A stretch of DNA of 15,162 nucleotides from JBECKX01 sp964468475 (GTDB lineage Bacteria; Zixibacteria; MSB-5A5; CAIYYT01), in contig CAYXUL010000071.1 of NCBI GenBank assembly GCA_964468475.1, positions 1-15,162 of the forward strand, given 5' to 3'. Below the pieces are notes generated by a model. The model had not been told where the DNA came from. It worked only from the letters and a program-made list of their open reading frames with translations, and searched no databases. A program made the translations under genes and the position numbers. The number at the start of each line of letters is the position of its first letter. Position 1 is the first letter of the stretch. This document shows positions 6,216 through 13,265 of the stretch, in pieces.

Positions 6216-7252
6216 TAGCTCGCTACCTCGCAATCGGCTTCGCCCTGTTTGGCGTCTGCTATCTGGCTTTCCCACCGTTGATTAGATTCTCGAAACGCAT
6301 GGGTTTGCTCGACTCCCCGGTTGGTAGAAAGCGCCACCCTGAGCCTACGCCCTACACCGGTGGCTGGTTGATTTTTGTTGGGTTCTGGCTTGGCCTGGTC
6401 GTTTTCCTGCTTACGGATCGTGAATTTGCCATCGAGCTTCGTTCATATCTTCCTTACATTGCGGTTGCCCACCTCTTGATCTTCCTGGGCGGGGTTATCG
6501 ACGACATCAAGGATCTGAGTGCGTTCACAAAACTGGCCATCCAACTGGCGGCTGTAACTGTCTTATATCTGGGAAATCTCTCAATTAATACGATCTACGT
6601 TCCTTTCACCGGATCATTCCTGCTTTCACCTACGCTTAGCTATTTGATAACGGCATTCTGGTTGCTGGCGATCATCAACGCAATCAATGTCATTGACGGC
6701 ATGGATGGCCTGGCAGCCGGGCTTTCGATTCTCGCCGCGGTCGGCTTACTGTACACAGCAATAGCGCTCCGCATTCCCGTGGTGGCGGCCATAGCGACGA
6801 TCGTTATCGCGGTACTGGCGGCGTTCCTGCGGTTCAATTTCCCACCGGCTCGCATATTCCTGGGTGACTCAGGCTCGCAATCAGTCGGCTTTATCTTTGC
6901 CGTGATTGCCATCTATTGCCCGATTAAGAGCTACACGGTCGTTGCCATGTTTGTTCCGCTGCTTGCTCTTGGAGTACCGCTGCTGGAATTCGCGTTTACC
7001 TTCTTTCGCAGATTACTCACCGGCAGGCCGGTCATGAAGGCTGATCTGGGACACGTTTACCATTTCCTGCGCCGCCACGGATTCAGTCAAGTCCATACGC
7101 TGCTTATGCTTTGGGGAGTAGCGGCAGCCTTGCAGGTCTTTGTCTTTACTTTGTTTTTGTTTGACCGGCGTATCGTATTCTCTATATTGGTTTTGTTTAT
7201 GCTGATAATTGCTGGCCGGTTCAGGCAGCTTTTCAAGAGAGAGGCGCGCTAG
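6212..7252 (+). CDS. WecA/MraY-family undecaprenyl-phosphate sugar-1-phosphate transferase
   Basis: This is a 346-residue polytopic enzyme of the PF00953 family, transferring a HexNAc-1-phosphate from a UDP-sugar to undecaprenyl phosphate and so starting a lipid-linked glycan. Motifs in order: RKRHPEPTPYTGG (39-51), IDDIKDL with the metal-binding Asp pair (96-102), NVIDGMDGLAAG (159-170), FLGDSGS (216-222) and the late-loop histidine motif. Here that motif reads HVYH (281-284) instead of the HIHH common in WecA. A separate mraY would be expected elsewhere; the DGMDGLA and FLGDSGS forms favour WecA-like over MraY. The ATG overlaps the previous TGA (ATGATAG) and follows GGGGGAG at 6-nt spacing, so coupling with the GT2 gene is likely. 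Sugar specificity (GlcNAc, QuiNAc or FucNAc) cannot be decided. Confidence 0.88.
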   Translation: MIARYLAIGFALFGVCYLAFPPLIRFSKRMGLLDSPVGRKRHPEPTPYTGGWLIFVGFWLGLVVFLLTDREFAIELRSYLPYIAVAHLLIFLGGVIDDIKDLSAFTKLAIQLAAVTVLYLGNLSINTIYVPFTGSFLLSPTLSYLITAFWLLAIINAINVIDGMDGLAAGLSILAAVGLLYTAIALRIPVVAAIATIVIAVLAAFLRFNFPPARIFLGDSGSQSVGFIFAVIAIYCPIKSYTVVAMFVPLLALGVPLLEFAFTFFRRLLTGRPVMKADLGHVYHFLRRHGFSQVHTLLMLWGVAAALQVFVFTLFLFDRRIVFSILVLFMLIIAGRFRQLFKREAR

Positions 7253-7254
7253 CG

Positions 7255-8217
7255 ATGGCAGCGGGCGGCTATCTTGAATTCGAGAAACCCATTCTCGAAT
7301 TGGAAAAGAAAATCCGGGAAATGAAAGAATTCTCCGCCGGTGGCGGAGTCGAGCTCTCCTCGGAAATCGTTTCGCTCGAGCGCAAACTCGAAAAGCTGCA
7401 AACTGATATCTTTTCTAAACTCTCCAGGTGGCAGCGGGTGCAGCTGGCGCGGCATCCGAAACGTCCCTACACGCTCGACTATATCGGTCACATTTTCACC
7501 GATTTCGTCGAACTGCATGGTGACCGCGGCTTCGCTGATGACAAAGCGGTGGTTTGCGGTTTCGGCAAACTTGATGGTCGCAAAGTGTGCATCGTCGGTC
7601 AGCAGAAGGGGCGTGATACCAAAGCCAAACTGGAACGCAATTTCGGCATGATGCACCCTGAGGGCTATCGTAAAGCGTTGCGAATTATGCGCACTGCCGC
7701 GCGCTTCGACAGGCCGATCATAATCTTTATCGATACGCCGGGAGCCTATCCCGGTGTCGGTGCCGAAGAGCGCGGTCAGGCAGAGGCGATTGCGCGCAAT
7801 ATTCTGGAAATGTTCAACCTGCCCGTGCCGATCGTGCTGATTATCATCGGTGAAGGCGCTTCCGGAGGTGCTCTGGGGATCGGGATCGGTGACAAAATCC
7901 TGATGCTGGAGAATTCATGGTACTCGGTGATTTCACCGGAAGGCTGTGCCGCAATTCTCTGGCGTGACAATGCCAAGGCGCCCGACGCAGCAGAGGCGCT
8001 CAAGCTCTCTGCAACCGATCTATTGGAACTGAAAGTGATTGATAAGATACTCCCGGAGCCAAGCGGTGGAGCCCATCGGAATCACTCCCTGGTGGCAAGC
8101 GTTGTCAAAGCGGAACTTGCCGCAGCTATAGAGGAGTTAAGTGATTTGCCCAGGGAGGAACTCTTAAGGCGCCGGCTTGACAAGTTCCGCGCGATAGGAG
8201 TGTACGATGAAATCTGA
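7255..8217 (+). CDS. accA: Acetyl-CoA carboxylase carboxyltransferase subunit alpha
   Basis: The 320-residue product has the full length of bacterial AccA. It starts with the usual helical region (GGYLEFEKPILELEKKI) and continues with the crotonase-like carboxyltransferase core: HPKRPYTLDYI (67-77), FVELHGDR (84-91), IDTPGAYPGVGAEERGQ (159-175) and the oxyanion-forming GEGASGGALGIG (199-210), then WYSVISPEGCAAILW. AccA pairs with the zinc-binding AccD to move the carboxyl group from biotin to acetyl-CoA, making malonyl-CoA for fatty acid synthesis in the cytoplasm. accD, accB and accC are not in the window. ATG lies 2 nt after the previous stop, with GAGAGAGG about 10 nt upstream. Its position between glycan and rod-shape genes could tie lipid supply to wall growth, but this is inference. 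Confidence 0.97.
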   Translation: MAAGGYLEFEKPILELEKKIREMKEFSAGGGVELSSEIVSLERKLEKLQTDIFSKLSRWQRVQLARHPKRPYTLDYIGHIFTDFVELHGDRGFADDKAVVCGFGKLDGRKVCIVGQQKGRDTKAKLERNFGMMHPEGYRKALRIMRTAARFDRPIIIFIDTPGAYPGVGAEERGQAEAIARNILEMFNLPVPIVLIIIGEGASGGALGIGIGDKILMLENSWYSVISPEGCAAILWRDNAKAPDAAEALKLSATDLLELKVIDKILPEPSGGAHRNHSLVASVVKAELAAAIEELSDLPREELLRRRLDKFRAIGVYDEI

Positions 8218-8410
8218 TTCCGAAGCTAATTCCGGTGAAAAAAAAAGGCTGAGTCCCGATCTGTTGAAAATTCTCGCTTGCCCCAAGTGCAAACAAAGCG
8301 TACGCTACAACGAAGAAACGGAAACGCTTGACTGCGAGCAATGTCGTTTGCGCTACCGTATTGACGAGGGCATTCCTGTGATGCTGGAAGAGGAAGCGCG
8401 GCCGTTTTAA
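8207..8410 (+). CDS. UPF0434/Trm112-family small zinc-ribbon protein
   Basis: This 67-residue protein has the Trm112-like fold signature: LLKILACPKCKQSV with Cys25/Cys28, a short hairpin, then LDCEQCRLRYRIDEGIPVMLEEEA with Cys43/Cys46. The four cysteines should bind one zinc. In E. coli the homologue is YcaR; in eukaryotes and archaea Trm112 stabilises and activates several methyltransferases, but the bacterial role is not settled. The charged N-terminal extension (residues 2-13) is longer than in YcaR. The gene overlaps accA by 11 nt and has AGGAG 6 nt before its ATG, inside accA. The TAA stop is followed at once by an in-frame TGA. Confidence 0.88.
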   Translation: MKSDSEANSGEKKRLSPDLLKILACPKCKQSVRYNEETETLDCEQCRLRYRIDEGIPVMLEEEARPF

Positions 8411-8416
8411 TGACCT

Positions 8417-8425
8417 AGGAAGGAG
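8417..8425 (+). promoter_or_regulatory. Extended Shine-Dalgarno of the EIIA gene
   Basis: AGGAAGGAG, 11 nt before ATG 8437, is among the strongest ribosome-binding sequences in the window and sits in the largest gap (26 nt) of the plus-strand run. It suggests independent, efficient translation here rather than coupling; no internal promoter is visible in the gap. Confidence 0.5.
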
Positions 8426-8436
8426 CCCGCGGACCG

Positions 8437-8889
8437 ATGAAGCTATCAAAGTTCTGTGAAGAGGATCTGATAAAGTTTAACATTGAGGCCAAGACCAAGA
8501 ATGAGGTAATCGAAGAACTTGTTGAGTTGGCCGCTCAGTCAAAACTCGTAAAAGACAAGGATCAACTTCTCAAAGATATAATTACACGCGAAAACCTGGT
8601 AACCACTGGAGTCGGATACGGGGTAGCGTTTCCGCACGCCAAAACCAAAACCACACGTGGTATCGTGATCGCCTTCGGGCGCTCAGATGAAGGCATCGAC
8701 TTCGAAGCGATGGACAAGCAGTTGGTAAACCTCTTTTTTCTGATTGCTGCGCCAGAGGATGCCATCGGCGCGCACCTTAAAGTGATGGCGCATTTGTCGT
8801 ACCTGATGAAATCAGAGAAAAATCGCGAGAAGTTGATGCAGGTCAAGAGTCCCGGAGAATTACTGCAAATTCTTGATACAATTGAATAA
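8437..8889 (+). CDS. PTS EIIA component, nitrogen/fructose type
   Basis: This 150-residue single-domain protein belongs to the PTS EIIA type 2 family (PF00359). The phosphorylation site is His67 within GVGYGVAFPHAKTK; downstream FLIAAPEDAIGAHLKVMAHLSYLM (110-133) is the conserved helix that packs near it. Stand-alone proteins of this kind (PtsN, EIIA-Ntr) act as phosphorylation-dependent regulators, not sugar transporters; no EIIB, EIIC, HPr or EI lies in the window. The ptsN gene of Proteobacteria lies near rpoN and yhbJ, which is not the case here; instead it sits directly before mreC. The product might link carbon or energy status to envelope growth; this is inference. Distinguishing true EIIA-Ntr from fructose EIIA needs a tree. 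Confidence 0.88.
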   Translation: MKLSKFCEEDLIKFNIEAKTKNEVIEELVELAAQSKLVKDKDQLLKDIITRENLVTTGVGYGVAFPHAKTKTTRGIVIAFGRSDEGIDFEAMDKQLVNLFFLIAAPEDAIGAHLKVMAHLSYLMKSEKNREKLMQVKSPGELLQILDTIE

Positions 8890-8894
8890 CGTCA

Positions 8895-9677
8895 ATGAAA
8901 TGGTCCGTCGATCGCCTTTATCGCAACAGAAAAGCTCTGCTGATCGCGTCCGGACTACTCATTCCGTTCCTGCTTTCTCTCTTACTTCTGCCTGAGAAGA
9001 CCTTCATCGCCAACGTCCTGCAGGACGTGTTCTATTCACCATTCTGGGCGTTATCAAATCGGGTCACATCATTACTTGATGTCTACCAGCAAAATGTCAA
9101 GCTCAGCGCCGAGGTGACTCGCCTGCAGTTCGAGCGGATCGGTCTTGAACGCGATCGTATAGAGGATGAGCGCTTTCGCAGTATGATAGATGCTCTTCCG
9201 CGCGAGGGTTTCCGGTTCATCCCCGCCGACGTGGTCGCTTACGATCCGGGAAGGCGCTATTCCGCAATAACGATCAAGGCTGCCGAGGATCTCAGACGCT
9301 TCCGCGCCGTGGTCGACGAAAATGGTATCGTGGGTAAAACCTCAAGCACCACCGGTCGAACCGCCAATGTGTCGATGTTAATCGGCCCCAACTGCCATGT
9401 TGCCGCCCGTGACAAAACCACACAATCTCTCGGTATCATAAAATGGCAATCGGGCCGAGGCTTGGTATTCGATGACGTTGCCGTTGAGGCCGAAGTCGCC
9501 GTCGGTGATACCATCATCTCCTCCGGCATGGGTGGAGTATTTCCTGAAGGACTTGTGGTGGGAACCATCACCGGCATCGCCACACCCACCTCGGCGTTTT
9601 TCAAACAGATTAAAGTTGCCCCGGCAGTAGATTTCTCCTCCCTGGATAATGTCATAGTCATGGAGCCGGAGGAGTAG
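8895..9677 (+). CDS. mreC: Rod shape-determining protein MreC
   Basis: The 260-residue product has the full MreC layout: short basic N-terminus, one membrane helix (about 14-32), a coiled coil (about 63-98, rich in Glu/Arg/Gln) and the periplasmic beta domain with VVAYDPGRRYSAITI, VVDENGIVGKT, SMLIGPNCHVAARD and VGDTIISSGMGGVFPEGLVVG. MreC is the periplasmic scaffold that binds PBP2 and activates the RodA-PBP2 elongasome. ATG lies 5 nt after the EIIA stop, without a clear Shine-Dalgarno, so translation is probably coupled. mreB, usually just upstream, is replaced by the EIIA gene. Length is somewhat shorter than E. coli MreC, mainly at the C-terminus. Confidence 0.95.
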   Translation: MKWSVDRLYRNRKALLIASGLLIPFLLSLLLLPEKTFIANVLQDVFYSPFWALSNRVTSLLDVYQQNVKLSAEVTRLQFERIGLERDRIEDERFRSMIDALPREGFRFIPADVVAYDPGRRYSAITIKAAEDLRRFRAVVDENGIVGKTSSTTGRTANVSMLIGPNCHVAARDKTTQSLGIIKWQSGRGLVFDDVAVEAEVAVGDTIISSGMGGVFPEGLVVGTITGIATPTSAFFKQIKVAPAVDFSSLDNVIVMEPEE

Positions 9678-9678
9678 C

Positions 9679-10182
9679 ATGGCGGCGCGGATCGCGAAAT
9701 TTATCGTCCTGGCCTATCTGGTTGCTTTCTCGCAGACGATCCTGGCGAACCTGACGGCAATTCAGGGCATTGTCCCCAATTATGGGATAATAATCATCCT
9801 GCTGATTGCGTTGCGAAAAGAATATGATATTGCGCTTCCCGCTATTTTCATGTGTGCGTTGATAATCGACGCCCTGACACCCGAGTTGTTGGGGGTAGGC
9901 ACCCTGATTCGCTTCGGGATTGGCGTGATCGCTTTTCAGATGCGTCGCTCGATGAACATTGAGCAGCTGTTCAGCAGGCTTTACCTGATTGCCGGTGCCG
10001 ATTTAGTTTATCAGCTTCTTTATCAACTTGTAGCCAATAAATTCGATATTTCTATAGTGGGGCGGATTTATTGGGAAGTCTCGCTGCCGACGCTGGTGTA
10101 TACTACAGTAGTGGGCTTTGCCGCAATGTTCTTACTTGACCTGGAGTACAAACTCGAAATTACCAGACGCAGGGTCGGGTAA
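9679..10182 (+). CDS. mreD: Rod shape-determining protein MreD
   Basis: This 167-residue membrane protein has about five hydrophobic segments and the usual MreD size and position between mreC and the PBP2 gene. Its N-terminal AKFIVLAYLVAFSQTILANLTAIQGIVPNYGIIIILLIAL fits the family pattern (first helix, then a Pro-Asn before helix two); quoted in part, the key residues are P29-N30 in VPNYG. Sequence conservation in MreD is low, so context carries much of the call. It forms part of the membrane complex with MreC, RodA and PBP2. ATG lies 1 nt after the mreC stop, with GGAGGAG 4 nt upstream inside mreC. Confidence 0.9.
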   Translation: MAARIAKFIVLAYLVAFSQTILANLTAIQGIVPNYGIIIILLIALRKEYDIALPAIFMCALIIDALTPELLGVGTLIRFGIGVIAFQMRRSMNIEQLFSRLYLIAGADLVYQLLYQLVANKFDISIVGRIYWEVSLPTLVYTTVVGFAAMFLLDLEYKLEITRRRVG

Positions 10183-10189
10183 ATCAAAC

Positions 10190-10195
10190 AGGTGA
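10190..10195 (+). promoter_or_regulatory. Shine-Dalgarno that selects the TTG start of mrdA
   Basis: AGGTGA is 6 nt before TTG at 10202. The in-between GTG (10192) runs into a stop after five codons, and the second in-frame TTG (10211) is spaced too far, so 10202 is preferred. Confidence 0.55.
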
Positions 10196-10201
10196 ATTCG
10201 A

Positions 10202-12049
10202 TTGGTTGAATTGGCTACAAAATCATCTCGGAGCCGTTTTCTTACTTTCGTCCTGGCTGCCTTATTCCTGCTGATCGTCGGGAAACTGATTCATTTGCAG
10301 GTATTCTCTTACGACTACTACACGCAGATCTCCGAAGAAAACCGCATTCGCATCCTGCCCAAGACCGCCATGCGGGGCAAGATCGTAGATCGCTACGGTC
10401 GCCTGCTGGCATCGGATCGGCCGGCGTACACTGTCTCGATTATTCCTTCTGAAGCCAATAATCTCCCTTTGCTCGCAAGTCAGTTGTCACCACTGCTACA
10501 GATGGATGACGACCGCATCATCAAGAAGGTCAGAGAGCGTCGCTCTCGCAAATATGAGCCGATTCCGATACAGCAGGATCTGGCATTCCCGGCAGTTTGC
10601 GTGATTGAGGAATCCAACGAGTTGTTTCCGGGCGTCATCTACCAGCTCAATCACGCGCGCTACTATCCTTATGGAAATATCTCTGCTCATCTGGTCGGAT
10701 ATACCGGCGAAGTTGACGAGGACGAGGCCAAAGCGCAATATCGGTTGGGCTCGATGATTGGGCGCGCGGGAGTCGAGAAAGAGTATGATCAACAACTTCG
10801 CGGCATGGACGGTATCGACTACTACGAGGTCGCCGCGACCGGCAGGATCATCGGGTTCCTCGAAGATAAACCAAATAAAGATCCGCTGCCGGGTGACGAA
10901 TTAGGTTTGACGATTGATCTTGATTTGCAGCAGCTGGCAGACTCTCTTTTCGGAGACACTCTTTCGGGAGCCGCGATATTCATAGATCCGCGCAATGGGG
11001 AAGTTCTGGCGATGGTGTCTTTACCCGATTACGATGCCAACCTCTTTTCCGGTTTCGTGCCGGCCGATGACTATCAGCGACTGATCAACGACAAGCGTCG
11101 CCCGTTGTTCGACCGGACGATTCGGGGTACGTATCCTCCCGGTTCGACCTTTAAGTTGCTCACCGCCGGCGCCGGACTCGAATTGGGAATGGTTACCCCG
11201 CAAACTAGATTCAAACCGTGTTATGGAGGCTTCCAGTATGGCCGGCGATTCTTCCGCTGCTACAAGCGCTCCGGACATGGAGATGTCAACCTGATGCAGG
11301 CGATCGAGGAGTCGTGCGATACGTACTTCTATCAGCTCGGGCTGAAGATCGGTCTCGATAACTTTAGTGATTATGCCCATCGCTGCGGGATTGATGAAGC
11401 GACCGGTATCGATCTGCCGGGAGAAAAGACGGGCTTTGTTCCTGATAGAGACTGGTACATGGAAACCTACGGCAAGTACGGCTGGACCAATGCCGTTATG
11501 CTCAACCTGGCGATCGGGCAGGGCGAGATGCTGGTGACACCCCTCGGATTAGCCGAGTTTTACTGCGGCCTTGCGAATCACGGCGTCGAGATGACACCTC
11601 ATCTGAAGCGCTACATGCTCGGCCCCGGCGGAGATACGGTGTGGACCAGCCCCGAGGTCAGGCGTACCCTGCCATTCAGCAAAGAAACGCTCAAGATTCT
11701 GCACGATGCGGCGGTTATGGTAGTGCAGGGAGAAAACGGTACCGCGCGCGCGTCGAGATTGCCCGATGGGATTGAAATGGGCGGCAAAACCGGCACTGCG
11801 CAAAACCCTCACGGCAACGAACATGCCTGGTTTGTCGGTTTTGCTCCGGCGGATAATCCCGCCATTGTCGGTGTGGTGCTGGCGGAGCAGGCGGGACATG
11901 GCAGTTCAGTGGCCGCACCAATAGTTAAGCAAGTGTTTATCCGCTACCTGCAGAAGCACGGCTACCTGGCGCCGCCGCTTCCGGAACCGATCGATGACGT
12001 GGCTAAGCTCCCCGACTTCAAGGTGAATGATGAAATTCCAATCCAGTGA
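10202..12049 (+). CDS. mrdA: Penicillin-binding protein 2, elongation-specific transpeptidase
   Basis: This 615-residue class B penicillin-binding protein has one N-terminal membrane helix (about 13-31), the pedestal/dimerisation region with RGKIVDRYGRLLA (58-70) and GRAGVEKEYD (187-196), and the transpeptidase domain. Catalytic motifs are STFK (Ser315 nucleophile, Lys318), SCD (371-373) and KTG (529-531). The SxD form of the second motif, also with Asp in E. coli PBP2, fits PBP2 and not PBP3/FtsI. It cross-links peptidoglycan made by RodA during side-wall growth. The gene order mreC-mreD-mrdA-rodA is the classical one. It uses a TTG start 19 nt after mreD. The C-terminus ends shortly after the domain (DFKVNDEIPIQ), without extra modules. 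Confidence 0.95.
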   Translation: MVELATKSSRSRFLTFVLAALFLLIVGKLIHLQVFSYDYYTQISEENRIRILPKTAMRGKIVDRYGRLLASDRPAYTVSIIPSEANNLPLLASQLSPLLQMDDDRIIKKVRERRSRKYEPIPIQQDLAFPAVCVIEESNELFPGVIYQLNHARYYPYGNISAHLVGYTGEVDEDEAKAQYRLGSMIGRAGVEKEYDQQLRGMDGIDYYEVAATGRIIGFLEDKPNKDPLPGDELGLTIDLDLQQLADSLFGDTLSGAAIFIDPRNGEVLAMVSLPDYDANLFSGFVPADDYQRLINDKRRPLFDRTIRGTYPPGSTFKLLTAGAGLELGMVTPQTRFKPCYGGFQYGRRFFRCYKRSGHGDVNLMQAIEESCDTYFYQLGLKIGLDNFSDYAHRCGIDEATGIDLPGEKTGFVPDRDWYMETYGKYGWTNAVMLNLAIGQGEMLVTPLGLAEFYCGLANHGVEMTPHLKRYMLGPGGDTVWTSPEVRRTLPFSKETLKILHDAAVMVVQGENGTARASRLPDGIEMGGKTGTAQNPHGNEHAWFVGFAPADNPAIVGVVLAEQAGHGSSVAAPIVKQVFIRYLQKHGYLAPPLPEPIDDVAKLPDFKVNDEIPIQ

Positions 12050-13265
12050 CATATTCATTCCCGGCGGCTGGACTACCTTCATCACCGCAGGGTTGCTATC
12101 GCTGATTTCGATCTTTCTGATCTACTCGGCGAATCACCTGAGTCCAGATCCCCGTCTGCAGGATGATTTTGTCAAACAAACGATCTGGTTCATCGGCGGC
12201 ATCGGCATATTTTTCGCCGTGGCCCTGATACCGATGCGGGTGCACGAGGTGTTCGCCTACGTGTATTATCTAGCAGCCTGTGCGCTGCTTCTGGGCCTGA
12301 TTTTCTTCGGCACTGCCAAGTTTGGTGGCCAGCGCTGGTATTCGCTCGGTTTCGTCAGCATCCAGCCGTCAGAGGTAGCCAAGGTCGCGTTCATTTTCAC
12401 TCTCGCTCGATTCTTGACATACAGCCGCCGACCTATGTCTTCGCTGCGGAAAATTATCGTGGCCTGCGCAATCTGCGGGTTTATTTCACTGCTGGTGTTG
12501 CGTCAACCTGATCTCGGGTCGGCGTTGATTTTTGTCGTCGTGTTCCTGGTAATGATGTTCTGGGCCGGAATGCCCACTCGCTATCTGCTATTGATCATTA
12601 CTCCGGTGATCAGCGTAATTGCCTCATCAAGCGTCTACTCCTGGGTCATTTTCTTCGCCCTGTTGCTGGTGGCGGTAATACTGCTGCTGCGCCGCTCGCT
12701 GCGGTTCACGATACTATTGGTGGCGGTCAACCTCGTGGTGGGTGCGCTGAGTTCAATTGCCTGGAACCAGTTGCATGACTACCAGAAGATGCGCATCAAG
12801 ATCTTTCTTGACCCCGGCCAGGATCCCCTGGGGGCAGGCTATCAAATAATCCAATCGAAAGTCGCAATTGGTTCGGGTGGTTTATTGGGAAAGGGCTATC
12901 TCAGCGGCAGCCAGAACAAGCTCGATTACCTGCCCTTAAGGCATACCGACTTCATTTTCTCGGTTGGCGCCGAAGAATTCGGTCTGTTGGGGGCGATGAT
13001 AATCATAGTTCTTTTTGCCATACTGTTTTACAAGGGGCTGCAATCGGCTCATAAGACACGCAGCGAGTTTTCCTCTCTGGTGGCGATAGGTGCCACCACC
13101 GCGCTGGCGTTTCAGATGTTTGTCAACATCGGCATGGTACTGGGCTTGTTGCCGGTTACCGGTGTGCCGCTGCCGTTTGTTAGCTATGGAGGTTCGTCAA
13201 TGCTCTCGTGCTGGGTATTGGTGGGGCTGATCGCCAACACCGAACGCAACTGGCAGGAATACTGA
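12030..13265 (+). CDS. rodA: RodA, SEDS-family peptidoglycan glycosyltransferase
   Basis: This SEDS protein of 411 residues has about ten membrane segments. Family blocks present: GGQRWYSLGFVSIQPSEVAK, LRQPDLGSALIF, FLDPGQDPLGAGYQIIQSK, IGSGGLLGKGYLSGSQ, LPLRHTDFIFSVGAEEFG and LPFVSYGGSSML. The LPLRHTDFIF and following residues fit RodA rather than FtsW. RodA polymerises lipid II; PBP2, encoded just upstream, cross-links the strands. It is longer than E. coli RodA mainly through an extra hydrophobic stretch before the conserved FLDP loop (about residues 180-245). Two tandem ATGs exist (12027 and 12030); AGGTGA at 12021-12026 spaces better with the second. Either way it overlaps mrdA by 20-23 nt. 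Confidence 0.94.
   Translation: MKFQSSDIFIPGGWTTFITAGLLSLISIFLIYSANHLSPDPRLQDDFVKQTIWFIGGIGIFFAVALIPMRVHEVFAYVYYLAACALLLGLIFFGTAKFGGQRWYSLGFVSIQPSEVAKVAFIFTLARFLTYSRRPMSSLRKIIVACAICGFISLLVLRQPDLGSALIFVVVFLVMMFWAGMPTRYLLLIITPVISVIASSSVYSWVIFFALLLVAVILLLRRSLRFTILLVAVNLVVGALSSIAWNQLHDYQKMRIKIFLDPGQDPLGAGYQIIQSKVAIGSGGLLGKGYLSGSQNKLDYLPLRHTDFIFSVGAEEFGLLGAMIIIVLFAILFYKGLQSAHKTRSEFSSLVAIGATTALAFQMFVNIGMVLGLLPVTGVPLPFVSYGGSSMLSCWVLVGLIANTERNWQEY

Noticed and set aside
7249..7656. Long minus-strand open frame opposite accA
   Set aside because: It is the antisense shadow of a clearly conserved accA; no ribosome site and no recognisable motif.
13208..13264. Longer methyltransferase N-terminus starting at 13208
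   Set aside because: The extra 19 residues overlap rodA and lack family similarity; ATG 13265 has a spaced AGGA and the usual stop/start overlap.
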